64,000 bases of DNA from Verrucomicrobiota bacterium (lineage in GTDB: Bacteria; Verrucomicrobiota; Verrucomicrobiia; Opitutales; Opitutaceae). Shown here piece after piece: positions 44,207 to 54,316 of this stretch. Position 1 is the first letter of the stretch; each line of letters opens with the position of its first letter. A program made the position numbers and the translations under genes. The stretch lies in contig JAPLTN010000010.1 of the NCBI GenBank assembly GCA_026398135.1, positions 1 to 64,000 of the forward strand, in the 5' to 3' direction. A model generated the notes under the pieces. It was not told the origin of the DNA, made no database searches, and was given only the letters and a program-made list of their open reading frames with translations.

Positions 44207-46075
44207 ATGACCGCAACTCCCGCCGCTTCGCCCTCCGACCTAAAACCCGCCACCCGCGACCGCGCCGCCATCGCGCCCGAGTTTAAATGGGATTTTAAGG
44301 CGATTTATTCGTCGTGGACCGAGTGGGAGGCCGGGCTGGGCGAACTCACCCGGCAGATGGATGCCTTTGCGGCGTTGAAGGGCTCGCTGGGCACGGGATC
44401 GGACGCGTTGTTGCGGGCATACCGGGCCTTCGATCAAATCGGCGTGTTGCAATACCGGGTGTTTCGATACCCGCAGTTGCAGCGCGATACCGATACACGC
44501 GACCAGGAAACCGGTGCGCGCCTGCAGCGAGTCCAGGCCGCGTTTGCCAAGTTTGGCACCGCCACCGCGTGGTTCACTCCCGAGCTGCTGACCGTGCCCG
44601 AGACGACCATGCGCCAGTGGATCGACGCCACGCCCGAGCTCGGCATTTACCGCTTTCCGATCCTCGACGCCTATCGCCAACAACGCCACGTGCTGGATGA
44701 GAAAGGGGAGAAACTGCTCTCGTTTGCGACGCGCTTCAACGAGACGCCGCGCTCGGTGTATTCGGAATTGAGCACGTCGGATATCAAGTTTCCCACCATC
44801 ACTCTCGGCGACGGCCGGGAAGTGAAGCTTACACCGGGAGCGTATCAACACCTGCTCACCACGAATCCCAATCAGTCGGAGCGTGCGTTGGCGTTCGCGG
44901 CTTATCTGGGCACCTACGAAGCGACGAAAAACACCTACGCCGCCATTTATCGCGGCGTGCTCGAGCGCGGCTGGTTTCTGGCCCAGGCGCGCAATTATCC
45001 CACGACCTTGCACCGGGCGCTGGATGGTAACGCGATACCGGTGGAGGTTTACCAGACCTTGGTGGACACCGTGCGCGCGGGCACCGCGCCGTTGCGCCGC
45101 TACTTCGAGTTGCGTCGCCGCATGCTCGGGTTGGAAACCTACCACCTCTACGACGGCTCGGTGCCGCTGGTGCCGGACCATACGGTTTGGCCCTACCGTG
45201 CGGCGCGGGAGCAGGTGCTGGCGTCGGTGGCACCGCTCGGCGTCGAGTATCAAACCAAGCTGGGCGAACTGCTGAATGGAGGGCGGCTGGATGTTTATGA
45301 AAACGAGGGCAAACGCTCGGGCGCCTACTCGGCGGGCGTTTACGGGGTGGGGCCTTTCGTTTTGATGAATTACAACGACACCCAAGACGCGTTGTTCACC
45401 TTCGCGCACGAGATGGGGCATGCGATGCACACCCGTCTGTCGGAGGAGACGCAACCCTTTGTGACCAGCGACTATACCATCTTCGTGGCCGAGGTGGCTT
45501 CGACGATCAACGAGCGCTTGCTGTTGGAGCACTTGCTGGCGCGCACGGAGTCGCCGCGCGAGCGTTTCATGCTCTTGCAGCACGCGATCGATTCCATCGT
45601 GGGCACGTTTTACACCCAGGTGTTGTTTGCGGATTTTGAGCGTCGCGCCCACGCCAAGGTGGAGGCGGGCGAGCCGATCACGGCGGATGTGCTAGGCGAC
45701 CTTTATGGAGGCTTGCTGAACGAGTATTACGGCTCGGCGGTGACGGTGGACGCCCCATACCGGCTCACCTGGACGCGCATCCCGCACTTCTACAATTCGC
45801 CTTACTACGTTTATCAATATGCGACCTGTTTCGCTTCTTCGGCCCAGCTCTATCGGGCGATGTTTACCGGGCCGGAGGCGGAGAGGTCCGTCGCGCGTGA
45901 CCGCTACTTGGAATTGCTCCGCAGTGGCGGAAACGACCACCCGATGGAGCAACTCCGGAAGGCCGGCGTGGATCTCTCTCGCCCTGAGACGGTGGGAGCC
46001 GTCATCGCGGAGATGGACGCGCTGGTGACGCGTCTGGAATTCGAGGCGGGGAAGCTGGGGCCGCCCAAACCGTGA
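44207..46075 (+). CDS. pepF: Oligoendopeptidase F (M3 family)
   Basis: A 622-residue M3-family zinc peptidase. The HEXXH motif is FAHEMGHAMHT (H401, E402, H405), followed by the ETQPFVTSDYTIFVAEVASTINE region with the third zinc ligand E. PepF cleaves oligopeptides of 7 to 17 residues in the cytoplasm. ATG 44207 yields the usual N-terminus (KPATRDRAAIAPEFKWDF); an upstream ATG at 44156 would add 17 residues that look like a weak signal segment, so export is not excluded. Confidence 0.93.
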   Translation: MTATPAASPSDLKPATRDRAAIAPEFKWDFKAIYSSWTEWEAGLGELTRQMDAFAALKGSLGTGSDALLRAYRAFDQIGVLQYRVFRYPQLQRDTDTRDQETGARLQRVQAAFAKFGTATAWFTPELLTVPETTMRQWIDATPELGIYRFPILDAYRQQRHVLDEKGEKLLSFATRFNETPRSVYSELSTSDIKFPTITLGDGREVKLTPGAYQHLLTTNPNQSERALAFAAYLGTYEATKNTYAAIYRGVLERGWFLAQARNYPTTLHRALDGNAIPVEVYQTLVDTVRAGTAPLRRYFELRRRMLGLETYHLYDGSVPLVPDHTVWPYRAAREQVLASVAPLGVEYQTKLGELLNGGRLDVYENEGKRSGAYSAGVYGVGPFVLMNYNDTQDALFTFAHEMGHAMHTRLSEETQPFVTSDYTIFVAEVASTINERLLLEHLLARTESPRERFMLLQHAIDSIVGTFYTQVLFADFERRAHAKVEAGEPITADVLGDLYGGLLNEYYGSAVTVDAPYRLTWTRIPHFYNSPYYVYQYATCFASSAQLYRAMFTGPEAERSVARDRYLELLRSGGNDHPMEQLRKAGVDLSRPETVGAVIAEMDALVTRLEFEAGKLGPPKP

Positions 46076-46168
46076 GGTTTGTTTCGGTTAGGTTACGTCG
46101 TCGCCAATACTTAACAATCCCGCGCTAGCGGTCGGAGCACACTCGGGTTGGATGAGGTTTTCACCTTT

Positions 46169-47932
46169 ATGAAAACCACCAAAACCACCTTGCGTTCCCT
46201 GCTGATCGCCTCTGCGGCTGCTACTGCGTGCCTGCCTGTACAGGCAGCGATTACCTTTATTAGCGGCGAAGCCATCGCCAACGGCGGCGAGATCGTTTCG
46301 TTTTCGGGTGGCGCTTTGCTGACCACGGATTCGCTGGCCGCTAATTCGCATGGAGTGCAGAGCTATACCATCAATTCATCAGGTAGCCTAGTAACTGGAT
46401 TGCGTACCAATCTCGTGGGGGCTGTGGGTGCCACGGCCGCCGATATCAACTCTATCTCCAGTGTGCTGGCAGACAGCCGCGGCTTCGGCGTTGCCACCGT
46501 CATCCCGACCGCCACTGCGACTACCACCCCTGGTCAACTTGGACCGGTTGGACGCATTGCTTTTTTTAATCTCTCCATAGGCAGCTTGCTGCATACTTTG
46601 GATGTGGGTTACCACCCCGACTCCGTTTCTATCACTCCGGATGGCAGCAAATTGCTTATCGCCAATGAAGGTGAGTTCGTGAGCACGGCAGTGGATACCA
46701 CGGCAGGCAATGCCCGTCCCGGCTCGGTGAGTGTGGTTAATATTTCCAGCATTACCGGAGGCAATTTCACCACCGCAATCCCCGCGCTGACGAGCGGAGC
46801 GGTGGCTACCTATGACTTCTCGGCGGCCAATCTTGGTTCCGGTGTGAACCTTTCCGAGACGCGCAACAACCGTCTCGACACACTTACTTCCAAGAATCCT
46901 AACGCGGCCGATATCGAGCCCGAGTACATCACCGCCAGCAACACCACGGCGTATATCTCTCTGCAAGAGGCCAACGCCATCGCCACCCTCGATCTCGCCT
47001 CGGGAAAATATACCAACATCAGTTCGTTTGGCACGATTACGCAGACGATTGATGCCTCGGATCTGGATGGGGTTAACATCAACGATACTGTTGTGGGTCT
47101 GCCTATGCCCGACACGATTGCCAAGTTTGAGCGTGGAGGTGCCACCTACATCGTTACCGCTAATGAGGGTGACGCCCGTCCGGATGACGGCGACATCGGT
47201 CGCGTTAACTCCGGTGGCTCAACCCTGATTGCAAGTATAGACGTCACAGACAACGGGTCGGGCGACCAGATATTTACCGGTTCTACCAATACGACCTCAG
47301 GCATTGGTAAACTTAACATTCTTAAAGACGTCGGTAATAGTGACGCGGATGGCCTGATCGAAGTCCCCACCATGCTGGGGACTCGTAGCTTCAGTATTTG
47401 GAACGCGAGCACCGGCGCGCTGGCCTTCGACAGCGGCAGCATGATCGAACAGTTCGTGGCCACCTATAATCCCGCCTCGTTCAACATGAACAACGGTTCG
47501 ACGGGCAACGTGGATACGCGCTCTGACGATAAGGGACCTGAACCCGAGGGTTTGGCCTTTGCCAGCTTTAGCGGTCGTGACTTCGTCTTCGTCGGGAATG
47601 AGCGCGAGAATGGTATTTTCCAGTTCGATATCACCGACCTGAACAGCGTGTTCATCGCCGGATACTTCAACCCCGTAACTGGAACGACCGACGGCGCTTT
47701 GGGTGGAGTCTATTTTTCGCCCGAGTCTATTATCTTTATTGCGGCGGCGGACAACCCGACGGGCAAAAACCTGATCGTAGTCGGCTTTGAAGGCACCGGC
47801 GGAAACGGCTCCGTAGGCGTTTTCGAGGTTACGGCGACTTCCGCCATACCCGAGCCCTCCTCTGCGGCTGCGATGGCGGGTGCGGCTTTGCTGGGTATGG
47901 CTGTTTTCCGCCGTCGCCGGTCGGCTCGCTAA
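46169..47932 (+). CDS. Choice-of-anchor I family protein with PEP-CTERM tail
   Basis: A 587-residue secreted protein. Signal peptide KTTKTTLRSLLIASAAATACLPVQA; then beta-propeller-like repeats with HPDSVSITPDGSKLLIANEGEF, TYIVTANEGDARPDDGD and GPEPEGLAFASFSGRDFVFVGNE. This matches the choice-of-anchor I family (alkaline-phosphatase-like propeller). The C-terminus IPEPSSAAAMAGAALLGMAVFRRRRSAR is a PEP-CTERM signal: PEP motif, membrane helix, basic end. It is probably sorted by an exosortase to the outer surface. No exosortase is in the window. Followed by a strong terminator. GC content appears lower than its neighbours. Confidence 0.88.
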   Translation: MKTTKTTLRSLLIASAAATACLPVQAAITFISGEAIANGGEIVSFSGGALLTTDSLAANSHGVQSYTINSSGSLVTGLRTNLVGAVGATAADINSISSVLADSRGFGVATVIPTATATTTPGQLGPVGRIAFFNLSIGSLLHTLDVGYHPDSVSITPDGSKLLIANEGEFVSTAVDTTAGNARPGSVSVVNISSITGGNFTTAIPALTSGAVATYDFSAANLGSGVNLSETRNNRLDTLTSKNPNAADIEPEYITASNTTAYISLQEANAIATLDLASGKYTNISSFGTITQTIDASDLDGVNINDTVVGLPMPDTIAKFERGGATYIVTANEGDARPDDGDIGRVNSGGSTLIASIDVTDNGSGDQIFTGSTNTTSGIGKLNILKDVGNSDADGLIEVPTMLGTRSFSIWNASTGALAFDSGSMIEQFVATYNPASFNMNNGSTGNVDTRSDDKGPEPEGLAFASFSGRDFVFVGNERENGIFQFDITDLNSVFIAGYFNPVTGTTDGALGGVYFSPESIIFIAAADNPTGKNLIVVGFEGTGGNGSVGVFEVTATSAIPEPSSAAAMAGAALLGMAVFRRRRSAR

Positions 47933-47957
47933 GCTTTACGGATTTCTCTGTCTTCAG

Positions 47958-47999
47958 ACACCCGCTTTGGCCTGAAAAGGCTGGGGCGGGTGTTTTTTT
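47958..47999 (+). terminator. Intrinsic terminator after the PEP-CTERM protein gene
   Basis: An 8-bp stem (ACACCCGC at 47958-47965 and GCGGGTGT at 47986-47993) with further imperfect pairing inside, then seven T (47993-47999). It lies 26 bases past the stop. Confidence 0.88.
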
Positions 48000-48050
48000 G
48001 GGCATCAGGCGGTGTGCCGAGGTGCGTAGTTTCCAGGCGCTTGGGGGCAC

Positions 48051-48077
48051 AAAAAAGGCGACCGGTGAAGGTCGCCT
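48051..48077 (-). terminator. Intrinsic terminator of the small basic protein gene
   Basis: A perfect 8-bp stem (48056-48063 and 48070-48077) with a 6-base loop, followed on the minus strand by six T (48056-48051). It is downstream of the small basic protein gene at 48121-48276 and convergent with the previous terminator. Confidence 0.85.
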
Positions 48078-48120
48078 GAGCGGGAAGGGCTTAGAAGGGC
48101 CAAGCGCTCCCGTCGGCCGT

Positions 48121-48276
48121 TTAGACGTCGGGCTTGGTCTTGCGGAGACCGAGGATGCGCTCGCCCTCTTTCCACTGGCCGCGCTTTTTGAGAATGGCCA
48201 CGCGCTCGAAGCGCTTAAGGACGTTACGCTTGATGACGATGCCTTTGGCACCTTGGAGGCTGGCGTGTTGGGACAT
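48121..48276 (-). CDS. Small basic protein of the Chlamydiae/Verrucomicrobia family
   Basis: A 51-residue, strongly basic protein reading SQHASLQGAKGIVIKRNVLKR onward, with LKKRGQWKEGERILGLRKTKPDV at the end. It matches in pattern the short basic protein family shared by Verrucomicrobia and Chlamydiae (often annotated small basic protein, suggested to be ribosome associated). It is too short for most length cut-offs. Start ATG 48276 and stop TAA 48121 are clear, and a terminator follows. It supports the verrucomicrobial assignment. Function not established. Confidence 0.88.
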   Translation of the reverse strand: MSQHASLQGAKGIVIKRNVLKRFERVAILKKRGQWKEGERILGLRKTKPDV

Positions 48277-48309
48277 GGCTGGAAGTGGGTCGTGTGGTTA
48301 AGAAACGGA

Positions 48310-48630
48310 TTAAAGGTTGACTGAGCTACGGGGCGCCCGAGCCCATGACAAGTATTTTTCTCCTACTCGTGCTGCGGTGACCAAAATCCACTGCGGCACC
48401 TCGTAAGGATGGGTGGCGTGAACGTAGGCGGTGAGCGCGTCGGCCTGGTTTTCGAGCAATTTAAAGGTGATGCGCCACTCCTGCGCGACGGTGCGGCGTC
48501 CCTGCCAGACGAAGTGCGAGTGGATGGGGCCTTCAACCTGCGCGCACACGGCGAGGTTTTGCTCGATACACGCAGCGGCGAGATGTTCGGCTTCGCTGGA
48601 GCTGGCTACGGTGGTGGTGGCGATTAACAT
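48310..48630 (-). CDS. cutA: CutA family divalent-cation tolerance protein
   Basis: A 106-residue CutA1 protein. Family markers: LIATTTVASSSEAEHLAAACIEQNLAVCAQVEG, the strand SHFVWQGRRTVAQEWRITFKL, and THPYEVPQWI. CutA trimers are very stable and associated with copper tolerance, but the molecular function is unclear. Upstream of the small basic protein gene on the same strand with a 33-bp gap, so likely co-transcribed. Confidence 0.93.
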   Translation of the reverse strand: MLIATTTVASSSEAEHLAAACIEQNLAVCAQVEGPIHSHFVWQGRRTVAQEWRITFKLLENQADALTAYVHATHPYEVPQWILVTAARVGEKYLSWARAPRSSVNL

Positions 48631-48783
48631 GGCGAATTTGCGGGGAGGTCGAAGTGCGCGGAAAATCGGCAGGCGGCGAGGGGGAAAACGAAAAAATACC
48701 GGGGGAAAATGACCCTTGACCGACGCCGCGCCGGGTTTTGTGCTCTCCGGTTCTCAATCTCTCCGCCCCTCTTTTAAAAAATC

Positions 48784-48978
48784 ATGCGCGACGAATATCT
48801 CAAGGAAGCCAAGGCCGTCATCAACGACCCCAACGTGCTCATCAACGTGGTCTCGCGCCGCGTTAAACAGCTCAAAAAGGGCAGCCGCCCCTTGGTCGAG
48901 TCGTTGGAAAAACTTTCCCCCGAGGATGTGGCCCTGCGCGAGATCATCGAGGGCAAGATTACCTACGAGCTCGCCTGA
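48784..48978 (+). CDS. rpoZ: RNA polymerase omega subunit
   Basis: A 64-residue protein resembling the short verrucomicrobial omega subunit: RDEYLKEAKAVINDPNVLINVVSRRVKQL, then GSRPLVESLEKLSPEDVALREIIEGKITYEL. The NVVSRRVKQL and E-D-V-A-L-R-E-I-x-E-G-K-I patterns match RpoZ. Omega supports assembly of RNA polymerase. The ATG at 48784 is preceded by an AAAAAAT leader. A terminator follows before smpB. Confidence 0.9.
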   Translation: MRDEYLKEAKAVINDPNVLINVVSRRVKQLKKGSRPLVESLEKLSPEDVALREIIEGKITYELA

Positions 48979-49010
48979 GCACTCACCGGCGCTCCGCCCG
49001 CCGCTGCCGC

Positions 49011-49047
49011 GCCGTCACCTGTATGCGGGTGGCGGCTTTTGTTTTTT
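49011..49047 (+). terminator. Intrinsic terminator after rpoZ
   Basis: A 9-bp stem (49011-49019 and 49028-49036, one G-T pair), 8-base loop, then a T-rich run to 49047. It separates rpoZ from smpB. Confidence 0.8.
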
Positions 49048-49079
49048 AGCCCGTTTCACGTCACGTCCCCCTAACCGCC

Positions 49080-49568
49080 ATGGCCGCCGCCAAGTCCAAG
49101 AAGGACGCCAAACGCTACACCGAAATCCGCAACGCCAAGGCGCTGCGGGATTTTGCCGTGGAAGAGCGCTTCGAGGCCGGTATCAAGCTGCAGGGCACCG
49201 AGGTGAAGGCGATTCGCTCCGGTCGCGCCCAGATCAACGACGCCTTTGGCCGCTTTGAAAAAGGCGATCTGTGGCTGATGAACGCGCACATCGACGAATA
49301 CGCGTTCGGCAATTCCAACAACCACGCCACCCGCCGCACCCGCAAGCTGCTCCTGCACAAACACGAGCTGCGCAAGATCGCCCAGGCACTCCAGATCGGC
49401 GGCTTCGCCCTCGTCCCGCTCCGGCTCTATTTCAAGGAGGCCCTGGTCAAGGTGGAGATCGCGCTTTGCACCGGCAAAAAGCTGCACGACAAACGCGACG
49501 ACTTGAAGAAGCGGGTCGTGAACATGGAGATGAAACAGGCGCTCAAGCAGGCTAATCAGCGTCGTTAA
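49080..49568 (+). CDS. smpB: SsrA-binding protein SmpB
   Basis: A 162-residue SmpB, partner of tmRNA in ribosome rescue. Conserved segments: EERFEAGIKLQGTEVKAIRSGRAQINDAF, NSNNHATRRTRKLLLHKHE and the basic tail KKLHDKRDDLKKRV. The ATG 49080 has a pyrimidine-rich leader (CCCCCCTAACCGCC) and no Shine-Dalgarno. The tmRNA gene was not found near it. Confidence 0.96.
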   Translation: MAAAKSKKDAKRYTEIRNAKALRDFAVEERFEAGIKLQGTEVKAIRSGRAQINDAFGRFEKGDLWLMNAHIDEYAFGNSNNHATRRTRKLLLHKHELRKIAQALQIGGFALVPLRLYFKEALVKVEIALCTGKKLHDKRDDLKKRVVNMEMKQALKQANQRR

Positions 49569-49614
49569 ACCCGCTTGCTGCCTGCGGCCCGCACCACTCA
49601 AAACCTTTCACGCG

Positions 49615-50556
49615 ATGAATCCGGACAACCGCCCTCAACAAGTCACCATCCGCGTGCCCGGCAGCACCTCGAACTGCGGGGCGGGTTTCGACTCCCTCGG
49701 TCTCGCGCTCACCATCTACAATCGCGTGACGGTGCGCCGCGAGACCGCGCCCGCCGGTCCGGCCGGCGCAGGCTGGCATCCGCTTCCCGCGCGGGAGAAC
49801 GACGGACGGGCGCAGGACATGGTGGCGGCCACGGCGCGAGCTTTTGGCAATTTGGCGCGGGTGGGCGGTTTTGCGTTTTCCTACCGGATCGAGGGCGAGG
49901 TTCCCCCGGCGCGCGGGCTGGGTTCTTCGATCACGGTAATCGGCGGGGTGCTGGCGGGCTTGAATATCCTGTGCGGCGAACCGCTGACGCGCGAGCAACT
50001 GGTCGCGGTCGCCTCGTTTCTCGAAGGCCACCCGGACAACGCGGCGGCGGGTTTGCTGGGCGGGTTTTGCGTGGCGCGCTGTTCGCCGGAGAAAAACGAC
50101 TACGTCGGCACGGTGCGCATCCCCTTGCCGAATACGCTGCGCTTCGTCGTCACCTCGCCCTCGGTCGAGCTGTTGACCAAGGAATCGCGTGGCGTGCTGC
50201 CGGCGACGCTGCCGTATTTCGACGCGGTCAAGAGCATCAACAGCGCGGCCTACGTGGTGGCGATTTTGGCGACCGGCGACTACGCGCGGCTGCGCGGGGC
50301 GGTCTCGGATTTCATGCACGAGCCTTACCGCCTGCCCAAGATTCGCGGCGGGCGCGAGGCCATCGCCGCCGGAGTGGCGGCGGGCGGCTACACGGGGTGG
50401 CTGAGTGGCAGCGGATCAAGCGTGCTTTGCGTGTGCGATGCCAGTGTGGCGGCGGCGGTGGGCGCGGCGATGGTGGCGGCCTTCGCGGCGGTCGGCGTGC
50501 CGAGCGAGGCCCGCGATCTGGCGGCGGATAATGTCGGCTATGTGGTCGAAGGCTGA
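49615..50556 (+). CDS. thrB: Homoserine kinase
   Basis: A 313-residue GHMP-family kinase phosphorylating homoserine in threonine synthesis. N-terminal PGSTSNCGAGFDSLGLAL; the ATP-binding PPARGLGSSITVIGG; the GHPDNAAAGLLGG substrate segment; and the C-terminal WLSGSGSSVLCVCD. Start ATG 49615. It is followed by a 10-nt phased repeat and trmL. No threonine synthase or homoserine dehydrogenase gene is adjacent. Confidence 0.93.
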   Translation: MNPDNRPQQVTIRVPGSTSNCGAGFDSLGLALTIYNRVTVRRETAPAGPAGAGWHPLPARENDGRAQDMVAATARAFGNLARVGGFAFSYRIEGEVPPARGLGSSITVIGGVLAGLNILCGEPLTREQLVAVASFLEGHPDNAAAGLLGGFCVARCSPEKNDYVGTVRIPLPNTLRFVVTSPSVELLTKESRGVLPATLPYFDAVKSINSAAYVVAILATGDYARLRGAVSDFMHEPYRLPKIRGGREAIAAGVAAGGYTGWLSGSGSSVLCVCDASVAAAVGAAMVAAFAAVGVPSEARDLAADNVGYVVEG

Positions 50557-50570
50557 GAAGCTGAATTTGA

Positions 50571-50653
50571 AACCGCTAAAAGGCGCTAACGGACGCTAAA
50601 TAAAGCCGCCGGACCCGGTTTCTCTTAGCGATCTTTAGCGTAATTTAGCGGTT
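50571..50653. repeat. Decanucleotide-phased inverted repeat, copy 1
   Basis: Three 10-base units (CGCTAAAAGG, CGCTAACGGA, CGCTAAATAA, from 50574) face three inverted units (TTAGCGATCT, TTAGCGTAAT, TTAGCGGTTC, 50625-50654). About 20 bases lie between. The whole could fold into a hairpin or serve as spaced protein sites on one DNA face. It sits 10 bases before the trmL start. A second copy is at 52126-52215. Confidence 0.75.
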
Positions 50654-50662
50654 CTCCTTCCC

Positions 50663-51127
50663 ATGCTGCACATTGTCCTTTTTCAGCCGCAGATCCCTCA
50701 GAATTCGGGAAACATCGGGCGGATGTGCGCCATCACGAAATCGCGGCTGCATCTGATCCATCCGCTCGGCTACAAGATCACCGACGCGGCGCTGCGCCGG
50801 GCGGGCATGGATTATTGGTTTTCGCTCGATGTGCATCAGCACGCGGATTGGGCGGCGTTCAAGGCCAGCCCGCACGCGCCGCGGCGTCTTTGGCTGGTCG
50901 AGACCGGGCCCAAGCAGACGATCTGGGATGTGCGTTACGAGGACGGCGACGGCTTGGTTTTTGGTAACGAGGGCCAGGGTTCGCCGAAGTGGCTTTACGA
51001 GGAGATGGGCGAGGCGCGCAGCGTCACGATTCCGCAGGCCAACACCGCGCTGCGTTCGCTCAACCTGAGCACGGCGGCGGGCGTGGCCTGTTACGAAGCC
51101 CTGCGGCAAATCGGCATGCCGGAGTAG
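50663..51127 (+). CDS. trmL: tRNA (cytidine/uridine-34 2'-O)-methyltransferase TrmL
   Basis: A 154-residue SPOUT methyltransferase that methylates the wobble nucleotide of leucine tRNAs. SPOUT knot motifs: QPQIPQNSGNIGRMCA, LHLIHPLGYKI, GLVFGNEGQGSP and SLNLSTAAGVACYEALRQ. Length matches E. coli TrmL (157). The repeat upstream occupies the promoter region. Confidence 0.95.
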   Translation: MLHIVLFQPQIPQNSGNIGRMCAITKSRLHLIHPLGYKITDAALRRAGMDYWFSLDVHQHADWAAFKASPHAPRRLWLVETGPKQTIWDVRYEDGDGLVFGNEGQGSPKWLYEEMGEARSVTIPQANTALRSLNLSTAAGVACYEALRQIGMPE

Positions 51128-51140
51128 GGGTACGCGGAGC

Positions 51141-52115
51141 TTAGCCGATCTCGGCGGCGCGCAGACACGAGACGTCGCGTCCGGCGTGGGGGGCGAGGGC
51201 GGGGACGGTGGTTTTGCAGGTGTCCAGGGCGTAGGCGCAGCGCGGGTGGAAGGGGCAGCCGGGGGGCGGGTTGAGCGGGCTGGGCGGGTCGCCGGCCAGG
51301 ACGATGCGCTGGCGGGCGCGTTCGCCGTCGGGGTCGGGTCGTGGCGCGGCACTGACCAAGGCGCGGGTGTAGGGGTGTTGCGGGCGCTCGATCACGTCGG
51401 CGGCGGAGCCGAGCTCCACGATGCGGCCCAGATACATCACGGCGACGCGATCGGAGAGGTGTTTTACCACGGAGAGATCGTGGGCGATGAATACGAGACT
51501 CAGGCCGAGTTCGCGCACGAGTTTGGCCAGCAGGTTCAGGATTTGGGCCTGGATGGAGACGTCGAGGGCGGAGACGGGTTCGTCGGCGACGATGATGCGG
51601 GGCTCCAGGGCGAGGGCGCGGGCAATGGCGATGCGCTGGCGTTGTCCGCCGGAAAACTCGTGCGGGTATTTGTCGAGGCTGCGGGCGGGGATGCCGACCA
51701 GGGCGGCGAGCTCGGCGACGCGGGCGGTAATCTCGGCGGCGGGGCGCAGGCGATGCACGCGGAGCGGCTCGGCGAGGGCATCGCCGACGCTGAGGCGGGG
51801 ATTGAGCGAGGCGTAGGGGTCTTGGAAGACCATTTGCAGGGCGCGACGGGCCTCGCCGGTGGCGGGGGTGGCGGTGATGTTGACGCCCTCCAGCCAGACG
51901 CTGCCCGAGGTGGCGGGGGCGAGGCCCATGATGGTGCGGGCGAGGGTGGATTTGCCGCAGCCGGATTCGCCGACCAGGCCGAGGACTTCGCCGCGTGCCA
52001 GGGAAAGGGATACGCCATCGACGGCTTTGACCGTGCCGGTGCGTTGTCTGAACAGCAGGCCGCGCTCCATGGGAAAATGGGTGCGCAGGTCGCGTAGTTC
52101 GAGGATGGGAAGCAT
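51141..52115 (-). CDS. Oligopeptide/dipeptide-type ABC transporter ATPase (OppF/DppF-like)
   Basis: A 324-residue ABC ATPase of the peptide/nickel family. Walker [11 protein letters not shown]-loop [12 protein letters not shown], signature FSGGQRQRI and Walker [13 protein letters not shown], then the C-terminal oligopeptide-type tail with [15 protein letters not shown]. It pairs with the OppD-like ATPase upstream on the same strand (90-bp repeat-filled gap). No permease or substrate-binding protein gene is in the window, so the partner membrane subunits must be elsewhere. Confidence 0.9.
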   Translation of the reverse strand: MLPILELRDLRTHFPMERGLLFRQRTGTVKAVDGVSLSLARGEVLGLVGESGCGKSTLARTIMGLAPATSGSVWLEGVNITATPATGEARRALQMVFQDPYASLNPRLSVGDALAEPLRVHRLRPAAEITARVAELAALVGIPARSLDKYPHEFSGGQRQRIAIARALALEPRIIVADEPVSALDVSIQAQILNLLAKLVRELGLSLVFIAHDLSVVKHLSDRVAVMYLGRIVELGSAADVIERPQHPYTRALVSAAPRPDPDGERARQRIVLAGDPPSPLNPPPGCPFHPRCAYALDTCKTTVPALAPHAGRDVSCLRAAEIG

Positions 52116-52125
52116 GAAAAAGAGT

Positions 52126-52205
52126 TTTAACCGCTAAATTCCGCTAAAGGCCGCTAAATCGAAACGGAGCAGACAGGTTGTTTTTTAAGCGAGTTTTAGT
52201 GGAAT

Positions 52206-52215
<10 letters not shown>
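52126..52215. repeat. Decanucleotide-phased inverted repeat, copy 2
   Basis: Three direct 10-base units (CCGCTAAATT, CCGCTAAAGG, CCGCTAAATC, 52131-52160) and three inverted units ending TTTAGCGGTT (about 52185-52214). Same unit type as copy 1 at 50571-50653. The right end contains the TAA stop of the OppD-like gene (52206-52208). Confidence 0.75.
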
Positions 52216-53192
<977 letters not shown>

Positions 53193-53338
53193 AGAAGCGG
53201 GGAGCGAGGAGCAGGGAGCGAGGAGTTAGGAGTGCTTGGTTAGTAGAGCTAGTCGGGCTGATGGGTGGCGAGGAGTTTTGAAGTGGGTGAGAATCTGTTT
53301 TGCATGGGTGGGGCCGGATGTTTTGGCTCGTTCGCTTG

Positions 53339-54316
53339 ATGACTCGTTATTCTAAAAAATTTCTCGTTACCGGCGGTGCAGGGTTCATCGGCTCGCACCT
53401 GTGCGAAGCCTTGCTGGCGGACGGTGCCGAGGTGGTGATCATCGACGATTTTAACGACTACTACGACCCGGCGGTGAAAGAGGCTAATCTGGCCGGAGTG
53501 CGCGACCGGATTACTTTGGTGCGGGGCGACATTCGCGATGACGGGTTGGTCAACCGCACGTTTTCGACGCACCGGTTTGACGGGGTTTTTCACTTGGCGG
53601 CGCGGGCCGGGGTGCGGCCATCGATTGCGGATCCGCGTTTGTATTTCAGCACCAACATGGACGGCACCCTGAACCTGCTGGAGGCGTGCCGGCATCACGG
53701 GGTGCGGGATTTCATCTTCGCGTCGTCGTCCTCGGTTTACGGGGTGAATGTTAAAGTGCCGTTTGCGGAGAATGATTTGATTGAGCGCACGATTTCACCT
53801 TACGCGGCGACTAAGCTGGCGGGGGAGCAGATGTGTTCGAACTACTCGCCCCTGTTTGGCCTGCGTTGCATGTGTTTGCGGTTCTTCACGGTTTACGGAC
53901 CCCGGCAGCGGCCGGATCTGGCGATTTCCAAATTTACCGCCGCGATCTTGGCGGGGCGGGTGGTGGAGCGGTATGGCGATGGCAGCACCTCGCGCGACTA
54001 CACCTTTGTGGAAGACATTGTGCGGGGTATTTTGGCGGCGGCGGCCTACACCGAAAAGTCGGCCTTCGAGATTTTTAATCTGGGTGGTTCCGCGACCACG
54101 ACCTTGAGCGAGCTTATCGCGTTGGTGGAGGCAGCGGCGGGTAAAAAAGCGGAGTTGCGGGTGTTGCCGGATCAGGCGGGCGACGTGCCGCGCACGTATG
54201 CGGATGTGGCCAAGGCGGGGCGTTTGCTGGGCTACGCGCCGCGCACCGCGATCCGCGAGGGCGTGGCGCGCTACGTGGAGTGGTATCGAGCGCAAGGTTC
54301 GGGAGTCTACGCATGA
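53339..54316 (+). CDS. NAD-dependent sugar-nucleotide epimerase/dehydratase
   Basis: A 325-residue extended SDR protein. Rossmann motif FLVTGGAGFIGSHL, catalytic SSSSVYG with the Tyr-x-x-x-Lys form YAATK (ISPYAATKLAGEQ), and the substrate segment FFTVYGPRQRPDLAISKF. The resemblance is to UDP-glucuronate 4-epimerases and related enzymes that feed surface glycan synthesis. Start ATG 53339. Its stop overlaps the next start (ATGA), beginning a coupled operon. Confidence 0.9.
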   Translation: MTRYSKKFLVTGGAGFIGSHLCEALLADGAEVVIIDDFNDYYDPAVKEANLAGVRDRITLVRGDIRDDGLVNRTFSTHRFDGVFHLAARAGVRPSIADPRLYFSTNMDGTLNLLEACRHHGVRDFIFASSSSVYGVNVKVPFAENDLIERTISPYAATKLAGEQMCSNYSPLFGLRCMCLRFFTVYGPRQRPDLAISKFTAAILAGRVVERYGDGSTSRDYTFVEDIVRGILAAAAYTEKSAFEIFNLGGSATTTLSELIALVEAAAGKKAELRVLPDQAGDVPRTYADVAKAGRLLGYAPRTAIREGVARYVEWYRAQGSGVYA

